64,000 bases of DNA, taken from Alphaproteobacteria bacterium (GTDB taxonomy: Bacteria; Pseudomonadota; Alphaproteobacteria; Reyranellales; Reyranellaceae). Position 1 is the stretch's first letter, and each line of letters opens with the position of its first letter. The position numbers and the translations under genes were made by a program. Shown here piece by piece: positions 11,070 to 20,437 of the stretch. The notes under the pieces are model-generated. The model saw only the letters and a program-made list of their open reading frames with translations. It was not told the DNA's origin and ran no database searches. The stretch is from assembly GCA_017307275.1 (NCBI GenBank), contig JAFKFK010000020.1, positions 50,516-114,515 on the forward strand, given 5' to 3'.

Positions 11070-13997
11070 TCAGTGCGCGGCCGCCCAGTTGTCGCCGACG
11101 CCGGTCTCGACAACCAGAGGCACGGTGAGCGTGGCGGCGCCCTCCATGATCTTGCGTGTCACGTCCTTGGTCTTGTCGAGTTCCTTCTCGGGAACCTCGA
11201 ACAGAAGCTCGTCGTGCACCTGCAGCAGCATCTTGGCCTTGAGCTTGGCGGCAGTCAGGGCGTCCGGCAGGCGGATCATGGCGCGCTTGATGATGTCGGC
11301 GGCGCCTCCCTGCAGCGGGGCGTTGATCGCGGCGCGCTCGGCGAAGGCCCGCATGCCCTGGCTCTTGTCGTGAATGAAGCGCAGATGGATCTTGCGGCCG
11401 AACGGCGTCAGCACGTAGCCGTGCTTTCGCGCATACTCCTTGGTGTTGTCCATGTAGTCGCGAATGCCGGGATAGCGCAGGAAGTACTTGGCGATGTAGT
11501 CGCGCGCCTCGGCCTGACCGATGCCGAGCTGGTTGGCGAGGCCGAAGGCCGAGATGCCGTAGATGATGCCGAAGTTGATGGCCTTGGCGCGGCGCCGCAT
11601 CAGCGGGTCCATGCCCTTGACCGGCACGCCGAACATCTCGGAAGCGGTGATGGCATGGATGTCGTCGCCGCGTTCGAAGGCCTGCTTCAGCGACGCGATG
11701 TCGGCGACGTGGGCGAGCAGTCGCAGCTCGATCTGAGAATAGTCGGCGCTGAGCAGCTTGCAGCCCGTCTCGGCGATGAAGGCTTGCCGGATCTTGCGGC
11801 CTTCCTCGGTGCGCACGGGAATGTTCTGCAGATTGGGATCGGTCGAGGCGAGCCGCCCCGTCGCGGCGCCGGTCATGTGATAGGAGGTGTGGACGCGGCC
11901 CGTCTTGGCGTCGACCTCGCGCATCAGCGCATCGGTGTAGGTGCTTTTGAGCTTGGCGAGCTGGCGATGCTCCAGGATCTTCACCGGCAGCGCATGGCCC
12001 TGCGCGGCGAGATCGTCGAGCACCGAAGCATCGGTTGCCCAGGCACCGTTCTTGTTGCGCTTGCCGCCGGGCAGCTTCTGTTCGTCGAACAGGATCTCGC
12101 CCAACTGCTTGGGCGAACCGACGTTGAATTCGCGGCCGGCGATCTTGTGAATCTCGGTCTCGAGCTCGGCCAAGCGCTTCTCGAAGTCCGTGCTCAGTCT
12201 CTTGAGCTTCAGCGCATCGACCTTGATGCCAGCGCTTTCCATGCCGAGCAGCACGGGGATCAGGGGACGTTCGATCGTTTCGTACAGAGTCGTGACGCGT
12301 TCGGGCACCAGACGCGGCTTCAGCCGCGCCCAGAGCTGCATCGTGACGTCGGCGTCCTCCGCCGCATAGTCGCGGGCCTTTTCAATTGGCACCTTGTCGA
12401 ATGTCACCTGCTTGGCGCCACTGCCGGCGACATCGGAGAACTTGATGGTCTTCTGACCGAGATGCAGCTCAGCCAGCTCGTCCATGCCGTGATTGTTCTT
12501 CCCGGCATCGAGCGCGAAGGAGATCAGCATCGTGTCGTCGACCGGGCCGATCTTGATGCCGTGACGGCGGAACACCGCCATGTCGTATTTGATGTTCTGG
12601 CCGACCTTCAGCACCGCGGGGTCTTCCAGCAGCGGCTTCAGCTTGGCGATTGCCGTCTTCAGCGGGATCTGGTCCGGCAGGATCTTGCCGTCACCCGCGC
12701 CATCGCCCGAGCCGCCGAGATCGAGCGCGCCCTGCGCTTCACCGCCCGGCGCACGATGGGCGATCGGAAGGTAGGCCGCGCGCCGCTTGGTCGAATTGAC
12801 GTCGCCCCAGGGCCCTTCGAGCAAGGCGAGCGAGACGCCGACCAGGCCGGCATTGTTGGAATCGAGTCCATCGGTCTCGCAATCGAAGGCCACGGTGCCG
12901 GCCTTGGTCGCTTCGGCGATCCACTCGTCGAGCAGCTTCTCGTCGCGGATCAATTCGTAGTCGGCCGCCGTGAAGGGCTGGTTCGACTTGGTGCGCACAC
13001 TCGCGGGCTTGGGCGCAGGCTCCGCTTTCTTGACCGGAGCCGGCGTGGAGGAGGGGGCGACGGGTGCCGTCGCCTCGCCCAGCTCGCTGGTGAAGCGCTG
13101 CAGAAGGGTACGGAAGCCTTGCTGCTCCAGCCAGGGCAGCAGCACGTTGGGGTCGGGCTTTCTCTTGTCGAACGAGTCTGGATCCGCCGGTGCCGGCACG
13201 TCGTCACGCAAGGTCACGAGCTGCTTGGAGATGCGGATCAGCTCGGCATTGTTCTCCAGCGATTCGCGCCGCTTGGGCTGTTTGATCTCCTTGGTGCGCT
13301 CCAGCAGCGCTTCGAGGGTGCCATACTCGTTAATGAGCTGGGCCGCGGTCTTAATGCCGATACCCGGCGCGCCCGGCACATTGTCCGTCGAGTCGCCCGC
13401 CAGCGCCTGCACGTCGACGACCTTGTCCGGCGTGACGCCAAACTTCTCGAACACTGCTTCAGGCCCCAGCTTGACCTTCTTGATCGGGTCCATCAGCTCG
13501 ACGCCTGGCCGCACGAGCTGCATCAGGTCCTTGTCGGAGGACACGATCGTGCAGGTGCCCCCAGCCTCGAGCGCCATGCGGGCGTAGGTCGCGATCAGGT
13601 CGTCGGCCTCGTAGCCGTCGAGCTCGCACACCGTGACGTTGAAGGCGCGCGCTGCCTCGCGGATCAGGGGGAATTGCGGGATCAGGTCTTCCGGCGGCTC
13701 GGGCCGGTTGGCCTTGTACTTGTCGTAGATCTTGTTGCGGAAGGTGACGCTGCCGGCGTCGAGGATCATGGCGATATGGTCGATCTCGGGATTGTCCAGC
13801 AGGTCGGCCACCAGCATGCGGCAGAAGCCGAACACCGCATTGATCGGCGTCCCGTCCGGCCGGGTCATCGGCGGCAGGGCATGATAGGCGCGGAACAGGT
13901 AGCCCGAGCCGTCGATTAGATAGAGATGCCGGATCGGCTTGTTCTCGCCGTCGACGGACGTCTTTGCGGAGGCCGCGGAAGCTTTGGATTTCGCCAT
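11070..13997 (-). CDS. polA: DNA polymerase I
   Basis: Repair and Okazaki-fragment polymerase, 975 residues. Domains in order: 5' nuclease (HLYLIDGSGYLFRAYHALPP at the start; GDSTDNVPG), a 3'-5' exonuclease with intact acidic residues (VAFDCETDGLDS, about 369-380; KYDMAVFRRH), and the polymerase with motif A LLSADYSQIELRLLAH (about 744-759), the O-helix RRRAKAINFGIIYG and motif C VHDELLFE (about 927). All three activities look functional. ATG at 13997 is preferred; a TTG at 14003 adds two residues. It diverges from the NMT1-like gene with 59 bases between start codons. Confidence 0.97.
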   Translation of the reverse strand: MAKSKASAASAKTSVDGENKPIRHLYLIDGSGYLFRAYHALPPMTRPDGTPINAVFGFCRMLVADLLDNPEIDHIAMILDAGSVTFRNKIYDKYKANRPEPPEDLIPQFPLIREAARAFNVTVCELDGYEADDLIATYARMALEAGGTCTIVSSDKDLMQLVRPGVELMDPIKKVKLGPEAVFEKFGVTPDKVVDVQALAGDSTDNVPGAPGIGIKTAAQLINEYGTLEALLERTKEIKQPKRRESLENNAELIRISKQLVTLRDDVPAPADPDSFDKRKPDPNVLLPWLEQQGFRTLLQRFTSELGEATAPVAPSSTPAPVKKAEPAPKPASVRTKSNQPFTAADYELIRDEKLLDEWIAEATKAGTVAFDCETDGLDSNNAGLVGVSLALLEGPWGDVNSTKRRAAYLPIAHRAPGGEAQGALDLGGSGDGAGDGKILPDQIPLKTAIAKLKPLLEDPAVLKVGQNIKYDMAVFRRHGIKIGPVDDTMLISFALDAGKNNHGMDELAELHLGQKTIKFSDVAGSGAKQVTFDKVPIEKARDYAAEDADVTMQLWARLKPRLVPERVTTLYETIERPLIPVLLGMESAGIKVDALKLKRLSTDFEKRLAELETEIHKIAGREFNVGSPKQLGEILFDEQKLPGGKRNKNGAWATDASVLDDLAAQGHALPVKILEHRQLAKLKSTYTDALMREVDAKTGRVHTSYHMTGAATGRLASTDPNLQNIPVRTEEGRKIRQAFIAETGCKLLSADYSQIELRLLAHVADIASLKQAFERGDDIHAITASEMFGVPVKGMDPLMRRRAKAINFGIIYGISAFGLANQLGIGQAEARDYIAKYFLRYPGIRDYMDNTKEYARKHGYVLTPFGRKIHLRFIHDKSQGMRAFAERAAINAPLQGGAADIIKRAMIRLPDALTAAKLKAKMLLQVHDELLFEVPEKELDKTKDVTRKIMEGAATLTVPLVVETGVGDNWAAAH

Positions 13998-14056
13998 GCC
14001 CAAGGCGTAGCACGCTGGGCGCCGCGGCGGGAGATGGGGCTGTGGTAGGATCGGGC

Positions 14057-14962
14057 ATGGCCGTCCTGCTCTCCGAGAGTTTCCGCGCGCTGTTCTATGC
14101 CCCGTTCTATGCCGCCGTAGCGACCGGCGCGTTTGAAAGGGCAGGGGTCGAGGTCGAGCTGCGGCCCTCGTCCGATCCTGCCTTGGCCAGCAAGGCCCTG
14201 CGGGCCCGCGAGGTCGATGTCATGTGGGGCGGGCCGCTGCGGGTGATGATGGTGCGCGACGCCGAGCCGGCAGCCGATCTGGTCTGCTTCTGCGATGTCG
14301 TGGCGCGCGATCCCTTCTTCGTTGTGGGGGCAAGGCCGCGGCCGGATTTCACACCGGCCGATCTTCTCTCCGTGAAGCTCGCCACGGTTTCCGAAGTGCC
14401 GACGCCCTGGATCTGCCTGCAGGATGACTTGCGACGCGCCGGCCTCGATCCTGCGCAGGTCGATCGGATCACCGATGGCACGATGGGAGAGAACGAGACC
14501 GCGCTGCGTGAAGGCAAGATCGACGCCGTGCAGCTCTTCCAGCCTTACGCCGAGCAGTTGGTGTCGTCGGGCGCCGGCAATGTCTGGTATGCCGCCGCCG
14601 ACCGCGGGCTCACGGCCTATACGACGCTGGTCACGCGCCGCGACGTGCTGACCGAACGTGCCGACGAGTTGATACGGATGATCCGCGGCATCGATGAAAC
14701 GCTGAAATGGTTTGCCGTGACTCCGGCCTTCGACATCGCGGGCAGGCTGCAATCCTATTTCCCGGATGTTCCAATCCCCCTGTTCGCGGCCTGCATCGAA
14801 CGTTACAGGGCGCTCAACCTCTGGGGACGCGATCCGGTGATCCGCCGGGAGGGCTACGATCGCCTGCACGCCGCCATGCGCTCCGCCGGTGCCCTCTCGC
14901 GCGACATCCCGTTCGAGGATGTCGTCGATACGTCGCTCGCGCGCCGCGCCATTCAGGTTTGA
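14057..14962 (+). CDS. NMT1/THI5-like ABC transporter substrate-binding protein
   Basis: A 301-residue periplasmic-binding-fold protein resembling the NMT1/SsuA family (opening FRALFYAPFYAAVATGAFERAGVEVEL, then the loop DVMWGGPLRVMMVRD). Family members bind thiamine precursors, sulfonates or nitriles for ABC import. No signal peptide is seen with the ATG at 14057, and no permease or ATPase gene adjoins it, so it may be a cytoplasmic enzyme or sensor of the same fold. The longer in-frame reading from 13964 would overlap polA and is rejected. AGGA sits 6 bases before the start. Confidence 0.7.
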   Translation: MAVLLSESFRALFYAPFYAAVATGAFERAGVEVELRPSSDPALASKALRAREVDVMWGGPLRVMMVRDAEPAADLVCFCDVVARDPFFVVGARPRPDFTPADLLSVKLATVSEVPTPWICLQDDLRRAGLDPAQVDRITDGTMGENETALREGKIDAVQLFQPYAEQLVSSGAGNVWYAAADRGLTAYTTLVTRRDVLTERADELIRMIRGIDETLKWFAVTPAFDIAGRLQSYFPDVPIPLFAACIERYRALNLWGRDPVIRREGYDRLHAAMRSAGALSRDIPFEDVVDTSLARRAIQV

Positions 14963-15042
14963 TGCCATCACCAGGGCGCACTTCTCGTTTGCAGCCTGTG
15001 CGACGTTCCATTGCTTGCACGAAGGGGGAAGACGGCCTATCT

Positions 15043-15160
15043 AGCCGTCGTCATCGGGGAGTAGCCGGCCTCATTCAGAGGCGGATGCGTCAACAGACTT
15101 GGTCCTCACGGACTATGGCGTATCCGGCGATCAGCTTGGCGAGACCTTTGGCTTTCTAGC
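15043..15160 (+). promoter_or_regulatory. yybP-ykoY manganese riboswitch
   Basis: The 260-base leader of the downstream exporter contains the three conserved blocks of this class in order: GGGGAGTAG (15056-15064), CGTCAACA (15088-15095) and GAGACCTTTG (15141-15150). In known members the first and last blocks dock to form the Mn2+ site, and Mn2+ turns expression on. UPF0016/GDT1-type manganese exporters are a known target family. Outer boundaries are estimated. The gene has a weak ribosome site, which would suit translational control. Confidence 0.85.
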
Positions 15161-15222
15161 GTCTTCACCCGCGGGATCGGGCGGCGCTGGAAGCCATAGG
15201 TTCGTGCTCGATCCCGCCGAAG

Positions 15223-15807
15223 ATGCCCCTCGTGGAAGCCTTCCTTATTTCAACAGGTCTCGTGGCCGTCGCCGAGATTGGCGACAAGACACAGCTTCTG
15301 GCGATGATCCTCGCCAGCCGCTACCGCCGGCCCCTCCCGATCATTCTCGGCATCCTGGTCGCGACCCTGGCCAATCACGCGCTGGCCGCGTGGGCAGGTG
15401 CCGCCGTTGCCGCCTGGCTGAGACCCGACGCCATGCGCTGGATCCTGGGCGTGCTGTTCCTCGTGATGGCCGGCTGGTGTCTGATTCCCGACAAGGAAGA
15501 AGAAGGCCCCAAGGTTGCGGGCGCTGCCGGCGCCTTCGTCGCGACGGCGATTGCTTTCTTCCTGGTCGAGATCGGCGACAAGACTCAGATCGCCACTGTG
15601 GGCTTGGCCGCGCGCTTCAACGATCTCGTCGCCGTCACGGCAGGTACGACGTTTGGCATGATGATCGCCAACGTACCGGCCGTGCTGTTCGGCGATGTGC
15701 TGGCGCGCAAGGTACCGCTGAAGCTCGTGCGTTCGTTGGCCGCTGCCGCCTTTGTCGTGCTGGGTGTGTTGGTCCTGCTGAAGATCGACATGGGTTTGCT
15801 CGGCTGA
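15223..15807 (+). CDS. GDT1/TMEM165-type (UPF0016) manganese exporter
   Basis: Inner-membrane cation transporter of 194 residues with about six helices, built from two inverted halves. Each half carries the family motif E-x-G-D-K-T: AEIGDKTQLLA (about 17-27) and VEIGDKTQIAT (about 110-120), whose acidic residues bind the cation. Bacterial relatives (MneA-like) export Mn2+. A yybP-ykoY riboswitch in the leader supports manganese as substrate and inducer. The ATG at 15223 begins the first half directly. Confidence 0.88.
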   Translation: MPLVEAFLISTGLVAVAEIGDKTQLLAMILASRYRRPLPIILGILVATLANHALAAWAGAAVAAWLRPDAMRWILGVLFLVMAGWCLIPDKEEEGPKVAGAAGAFVATAIAFFLVEIGDKTQIATVGLAARFNDLVAVTAGTTFGMMIANVPAVLFGDVLARKVPLKLVRSLAAAAFVVLGVLVLLKIDMGLLG

Positions 15808-15898
15808 TGATCGTTCGACTTTAGTCGACGTCACGAGGCCGTTACCGTTTGTTGTCCGTCCTCGTCCTGTTGTCGCCACATTCCATGGCGAAAGTCAC

Positions 15899-15964
15899 AC
15901 CGTCTGCGATGGAGAGAACATTCAATAAAATATCACGGCGACTGCTGTGACAGACGCAGACGGT
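15899..15964. repeat. spaced 10-bp inverted repeat before the RND operon
   Basis: ACCGTCTGCG (15899-15908) and CGCAGACGGT (15955-15964) are exact inverted copies 46 bases apart, enclosing an AT-rich segment (TTCAATAAAATATCAC). They may be paired regulator half-sites or a long RNA stem ahead of the efflux operon. A repeat of this size can also arise by chance. Confidence 0.3.
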
Positions 15965-16073
15965 TTTCGGGGGGAATCAGGAAAAGTTTGTTGAGATCGA
16001 CCGCGCCGGCAACGGCGCCGGGCGGGTGGAGACGTGTGTGCCGGTTTTTGACGTAAGAGTGTGGAGAGAGACC

Positions 16074-17273
16074 ATGCGTATTGAATGGCCTTCGAAGTTG
16101 GCAATGCTGTTCGCGGTTGCCATCGCTCCGCTGCTGGCTGCGTGCGACGACCAGGCCTCCGCCGACACGCCGAAAGCGGCTTCTCCCGATGTCGGAATCG
16201 TCACGGTGAAGGCAGAACCGTACGCCCTCATCCGCGAGTTGCCGGGTCGCGTGGCGCCGACGCGCGTTGCCGACGTTCGGCCGCGCGTGTCGGGCATTGT
16301 CACGGCGCGTATGTTCAACCAGGGCAGCGACGTGAAGGCGGGCGACGCGCTCTACCAGATCGATCCCAAGCCGTTCGAAGTCGAGTTGCAGGCGAGCGAG
16401 GCTGCACTGGAAAAGGCCAAGGCCGGGCTCGACCTCGCGGTGCCGCAGGCGACACGTTCGGCCGCATTGGCCAAGACGCAGGCTATCTCGACGGCCCAGC
16501 ATGAAATCGCGGTGGCTACGGTAAACCAGGCGAAGGCCGAGGTGGCCGCCCGCGAAGCTGACGTCGCCCGCGCGAAGCTCAACCTCGAATACGCCACCAT
16601 CCGCGCGCCGATCAGCGGCCGCATCGGTGCGGCGCGCATCAGCGAAGGCGCGCTGGTCGTGCAGAACGACACGTCGAACCTGGCCACGATCCAGCAGCTC
16701 GATCCGATCTATGCCGACTTCACGCAGTCGGCCGCCGAGCTCAGCAAGCTGCGCCGTGCTGTCGAGTCCGGCGACCTGGAGCGTATCGCACCTGATTCGG
16801 TGAAGGTGCGGCTGCTGCTGGACGATGGCACGCGCTATCCGCTGACCGGCAAGCTGCTCTTCTCCGAGGCGCGCGTCGACGCATCGACCGGCCAGGTGAC
16901 CCTGCGCGGCGAATTCCTCAATCCCGACAAGGTGCTGTTGCCGGGCATGTATGTCCGCGTCCTGATCGAACAGGGCATCGACAGCGATGCCATTACGCTG
17001 CCGGAGCAGGCGATCCAGCGCAACGGTGGTGGCGGCAGCGAAGTGTTCGTGATCAAGGACGACAATCGCGCCGCGATCCAGCAGGTACGCCTCGGTGGAT
17101 TGCAGGACGGCAAGTGGTTGGTGCTCGACGGCCTGAAGCCGGGCGACCGCGTCGTGGTCGATGGCTTCCAGAAGTTTGTGGCCGGCGATGCCGTCAAGCC
17201 GCGGTCGTTCAGCCAGTCGGCCGAGGCCAGCGACGACGACAATCCGATCAAGACCATCAGCGCGACTCGTTGA
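16074..17273 (+). CDS. RND efflux periplasmic adaptor (AcrA/MexA family)
   Basis: Membrane-fusion lipoprotein, 399 residues, linking an inner-membrane RND pump to an outer-membrane channel. The signal ends in the lipobox LLAAC (Cys about 23). A barrel-sandwich half (VRPRVSGIVTARMFNQGSDV), an alpha-helical hairpin (about 100-180), the second lipoyl half (IRAPISGRIGAARISEGALV) and a beta-barrel/membrane-proximal region follow. GGAGAGAG lies just before the ATG at 16074. The pump gene follows after 17 bases. No outer-membrane factor or local regulator is next to the pair. Confidence 0.92.
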   Translation: MRIEWPSKLAMLFAVAIAPLLAACDDQASADTPKAASPDVGIVTVKAEPYALIRELPGRVAPTRVADVRPRVSGIVTARMFNQGSDVKAGDALYQIDPKPFEVELQASEAALEKAKAGLDLAVPQATRSAALAKTQAISTAQHEIAVATVNQAKAEVAAREADVARAKLNLEYATIRAPISGRIGAARISEGALVVQNDTSNLATIQQLDPIYADFTQSAAELSKLRRAVESGDLERIAPDSVKVRLLLDDGTRYPLTGKLLFSEARVDASTGQVTLRGEFLNPDKVLLPGMYVRVLIEQGIDSDAITLPEQAIQRNGGGGSEVFVIKDDNRAAIQQVRLGGLQDGKWLVLDGLKPGDRVVVDGFQKFVAGDAVKPRSFSQSAEASDDDNPIKTISATR

Positions 17274-17290
17274 CGTTCTAGCGATCATCC

Positions 17291-20200
17291 ATGCCGAGTT
17301 TCTTCATCGATCGGCCCATCTTCGCGTGGGTCGTTGCTCTCTTCATTTGCCTGATCGGTGCGATCTCCGTGCCGTTGCTGGCGATTGCGCAGTATCCGAT
17401 CATCGCGCCACCCTCGATCTCGGTGAGCACGAGCTACCCCGGTGCGTCACCGGAGAACCTCTACAACAGCGTGACGCGCCTCATCGAAGAGGAGCTGAAC
17501 GGCGCCTCCGGCATCCTGAACTTCGAGTCGGCCAGCGACTCGCTGGGGCAGGTCGAGATCATCGCGAACTTCGAGCCCGGCACCGATCCCAGCATGGCAT
17601 CGGTCGAAGTGCAGAATCGTATCAAGCGCGTGGAAGCCCGTCTGCCGCGTTCGGTGATCCAGCAGGGCATCCTGGTCGAAGAAGCCTCGAGCGCGGTGCT
17701 GCAGATCATCACGCTGACGTCGACCGACGGCAGCCTCGACGAGGTCGGTCTCGGCGACTTCATGGTGCGCAACGTGCTGGGCGAGATCCGGCGTATTCCC
17801 GGTGTCGGCCGTGCCACGCTCTACTCGACGGAGCGGTCGCTGCGCGTCTGGGTCGATCCTTCCAAGCTGGTGGGCTACGGCCTGACGGCGGACGACGTCA
17901 CGCGCGCGATCAGCGCACAGAATGCGCAGGTCGCCTCGGGTAGCGTCGGCGCCGAACCCAGCACGCCGCAGCAGCCCGTATCGGCGCTGGTGCTGGTGAA
18001 GGGCCAGCTCGGCACACCCGAAGAATTCGGTGCCATCGTGCTGCGCGCCAATCCGGACGGGTCGACCGTGCGGCTGCGAGATGTCGCCCGCGTCGAGATC
18101 GGCGGCATGGGCTATCAGTTCACCACCCGCCTGAACGGCAAGCCGACGGCGGGCCTTTCGGTGCTGCTGTCGCCGACCGGTAACGCGCTCGCCACGGCCA
18201 GCGCTGTCGAGGCGAAGATGAAGGAGCTGTCGCGCTTCTTCCCCGCCAACATCAGTTACCAGATTCCCTACAACATCACGCCGGTGGTGAAGGCCTCCAT
18301 CCAGAAGGTCGTCATGACCCTGATCGAGGCGGTGGTACTGGTCTTCATCGTGATGTTCCTGTTCCTGCAGAACATCCGCTACACGATCATTCCGACGATC
18401 GTGGTTCCGGTCGCCCTGCTCGGCACCTGCGCGACGCTGCTGGCGGTGGGGTATTCGATCAACATGCTGACCTTGTTCGGCATGGTGCTGGCCATCGGCA
18501 TCCTGGTCGACGACGCCATCGTCGTGGTCGAGAACGTCGAGCGCATCATGGCCGAGGAGGGACTGTCCCCGAAGGAGGCCACCCGCAAGGCGATGACCCA
18601 GATCACCAGCGCGATCGTGGGCATCACCCTGGTCCTGGTCGCGGTGTTCCTGCCCATGGCCTTCTTCCCGGGCTCGGTCGGCATCATCTATCGCCAGTTC
18701 TCCGTCACCATGGTGGCGGCGATCGGCTTCTCCGCCTTGATGGCGCTGTCGCTGACGCCGGCGCTCTGTGCGACCTTGCTGAAGCCGGTCGAAGCCGGAC
18801 ACGGTCATGCCAAGCGTGGCCTGTTCGGCCTCTTCAACCGCGGGCTCGATTCGGTACGTGACCGCTATACCGGCGTCGTCGGCTGGTCGCTGAAGCGAAC
18901 CGGCCGCATGATGGCGATCTATGCCGCTCTGCTGATCGCCCTCGGCTGGGCGTTCGTGCGCCTGCCCGGCGGCTTCCTGCCGATCGACGACCAGGGCTTC
19001 ATCACCACCGACGTACAGACGCCGGCCGATGCCTCGTACAACCGCACCCAGGCCGCGGTCGAGAAGGTCGAGAAGTACCTGGCCGACAAGCCGGGCGTCG
19101 GGGATGTCACGTTCATCACCGGCTACAGCTTCCTCGGTCAGGGCCTCAACACCGCGCAGGCCTTCATCACTCTGAAGGACTGGTCCGAACGCGGCCCGAA
19201 GGAATCGGCAGCCGCCATCGTTGCCGACATCAACCGCGACATGGCGGCGATTCGCGATGCCGAGGTCTCGGCCCTGCAGCCGCCGCCAATCGACAATCTC
19301 GGCAACTCCTCGGGCTTCAGCTTCCGCCTGCAGGACCGCGGCCAGAAGGGGCAGGCGGCATTGAACCGGGCCGCGGAGCAGCTGGTCACGACGGCAAATG
19401 CCAGCCCGATCCTGCAGAACGTCTATATCGAAGGTTTACCGGCGGCACCGCAGGTCAATCTGATGATCGACCGCGAGAAGGCGAGTGCGTTCGGCGTCAC
19501 CTTCGAGGACATCAACAACACGATCTCGACCAATCTCGGCTCGGCCTATGTCAACGACTTCCCCAACCAGGGCCGTATGCAACGTGTGATCGTGCAGAGC
19601 GAAGCGGCGAACCGCATGAATCCCGACGGTATCCTGGGATACAATGTCAGGAATTCGCTGGGGCAGCTCGTGCCGTTCTCGTCCTTCGCCACGGTCGAAT
19701 GGGCGAAGGGGCCGACGCAGATCGTGGGCTTCAACTACTATCCGTCCGTTCGCATCAGCGGCGAGGCGAAGCCGGGCTATACCAGCGGCGACGCGCTGGC
19801 CGAGATGGAACGGCTCGCCGGCCAGTTGCCGCGCGGCTTCGGCTACGAATGGACCGGGCAGTCGTTGCAGGAGAAGCTCTCGGGATCGCAGGCGCCGTTC
19901 CTGCTCGCGCTGTCGGCCCTGGTCGTCTTCCTCTGCCTCGCGGCGCTCTATGAGAGCTGGACGATTCCCATTGCCGTGCTGCTCACGGTGCCGCTGGGCA
20001 TGGCAGGCGCAGTCGCTGCGGCCAATCTGCGCGGCCTTTCGAACGACGTCTACTTCACGGTCGGGCTGATCACCATCATCGGCCTTGCGGCGAAGGACGC
20101 CATCCTGATCATCGAGTTCGCCAAGGATCTGCGCGCCCGCGGCAAGCCATTGATCGAGGCGACGCTCGAAGCCTGCAAGCTGCGCTTCCGTCCAATCTTG

Positions 20201-20437
20201 ATGACGGGTTTTGCCTTCGTCTGCGGTGTGTTGCCGATGGCGATTGCGACGGGCGCGGGCGGCAAGAGCCAGCAGGCACTGGGCACCGGTGTCATGGGCG
20301 GCATGATCGCCGTCGTGGTGCTGGCGCTCCTGCTGGTCCCGGTCTTCTTCGTCGTCGTGCAGCGGGTCCTCGGGCGCGATCGCGAGAAGAAGGCCGTGAC
20401 CGCACCGCCGGCGTCAGTCCAGCAACCAGCGGAATGA
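17291..20437 (+). CDS. RND multidrug efflux transporter (HAE1, AcrB family)
   Basis: Inner-membrane proton/drug antiporter, 1,048 residues, the usual HAE1 length, with 12 helices and two large periplasmic loops. It begins MPSFFIDRPIFAWVVALFICLIG-like as AcrB. The proton-relay acidic pair is present in GILVDDAIVVVENVER, and the second repeat carries the Lys region GLAAKDAILIIEFAKD. The partner adaptor is directly upstream. Substrates are not predictable. Its end overlaps the convergent DUF4336 gene by 24 bases. Confidence 0.95.
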   Translation: MPSFFIDRPIFAWVVALFICLIGAISVPLLAIAQYPIIAPPSISVSTSYPGASPENLYNSVTRLIEEELNGASGILNFESASDSLGQVEIIANFEPGTDPSMASVEVQNRIKRVEARLPRSVIQQGILVEEASSAVLQIITLTSTDGSLDEVGLGDFMVRNVLGEIRRIPGVGRATLYSTERSLRVWVDPSKLVGYGLTADDVTRAISAQNAQVASGSVGAEPSTPQQPVSALVLVKGQLGTPEEFGAIVLRANPDGSTVRLRDVARVEIGGMGYQFTTRLNGKPTAGLSVLLSPTGNALATASAVEAKMKELSRFFPANISYQIPYNITPVVKASIQKVVMTLIEAVVLVFIVMFLFLQNIRYTIIPTIVVPVALLGTCATLLAVGYSINMLTLFGMVLAIGILVDDAIVVVENVERIMAEEGLSPKEATRKAMTQITSAIVGITLVLVAVFLPMAFFPGSVGIIYRQFSVTMVAAIGFSALMALSLTPALCATLLKPVEAGHGHAKRGLFGLFNRGLDSVRDRYTGVVGWSLKRTGRMMAIYAALLIALGWAFVRLPGGFLPIDDQGFITTDVQTPADASYNRTQAAVEKVEKYLADKPGVGDVTFITGYSFLGQGLNTAQAFITLKDWSERGPKESAAAIVADINRDMAAIRDAEVSALQPPPIDNLGNSSGFSFRLQDRGQKGQAALNRAAEQLVTTANASPILQNVYIEGLPAAPQVNLMIDREKASAFGVTFEDINNTISTNLGSAYVNDFPNQGRMQRVIVQSEAANRMNPDGILGYNVRNSLGQLVPFSSFATVEWAKGPTQIVGFNYYPSVRISGEAKPGYTSGDALAEMERLAGQLPRGFGYEWTGQSLQEKLSGSQAPFLLALSALVVFLCLAALYESWTIPIAVLLTVPLGMAGAVAAANLRGLSNDVYFTVGLITIIGLAAKDAILIIEFAKDLRARGKPLIEATLEACKLRFRPILMTGFAFVCGVLPMAIATGAGGKSQQALGTGVMGGMIAVVVLALLLVPVFFVVVQRVLGRDREKKAVTAPPASVQQPAE

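Noticed and set aside
11073..13919. A 948-codon open frame antisense to polA
   Set aside because: It mirrors polA codon by codon. Long antisense frames arise from GC-rich codon use; no family motif or ribosome site is seen.
13964..14056. Longer N-terminus for the NMT1-like protein
   Set aside because: It would lie antisense to the polA start and adds Arg/Pro-rich residues with no signal-peptide shape.
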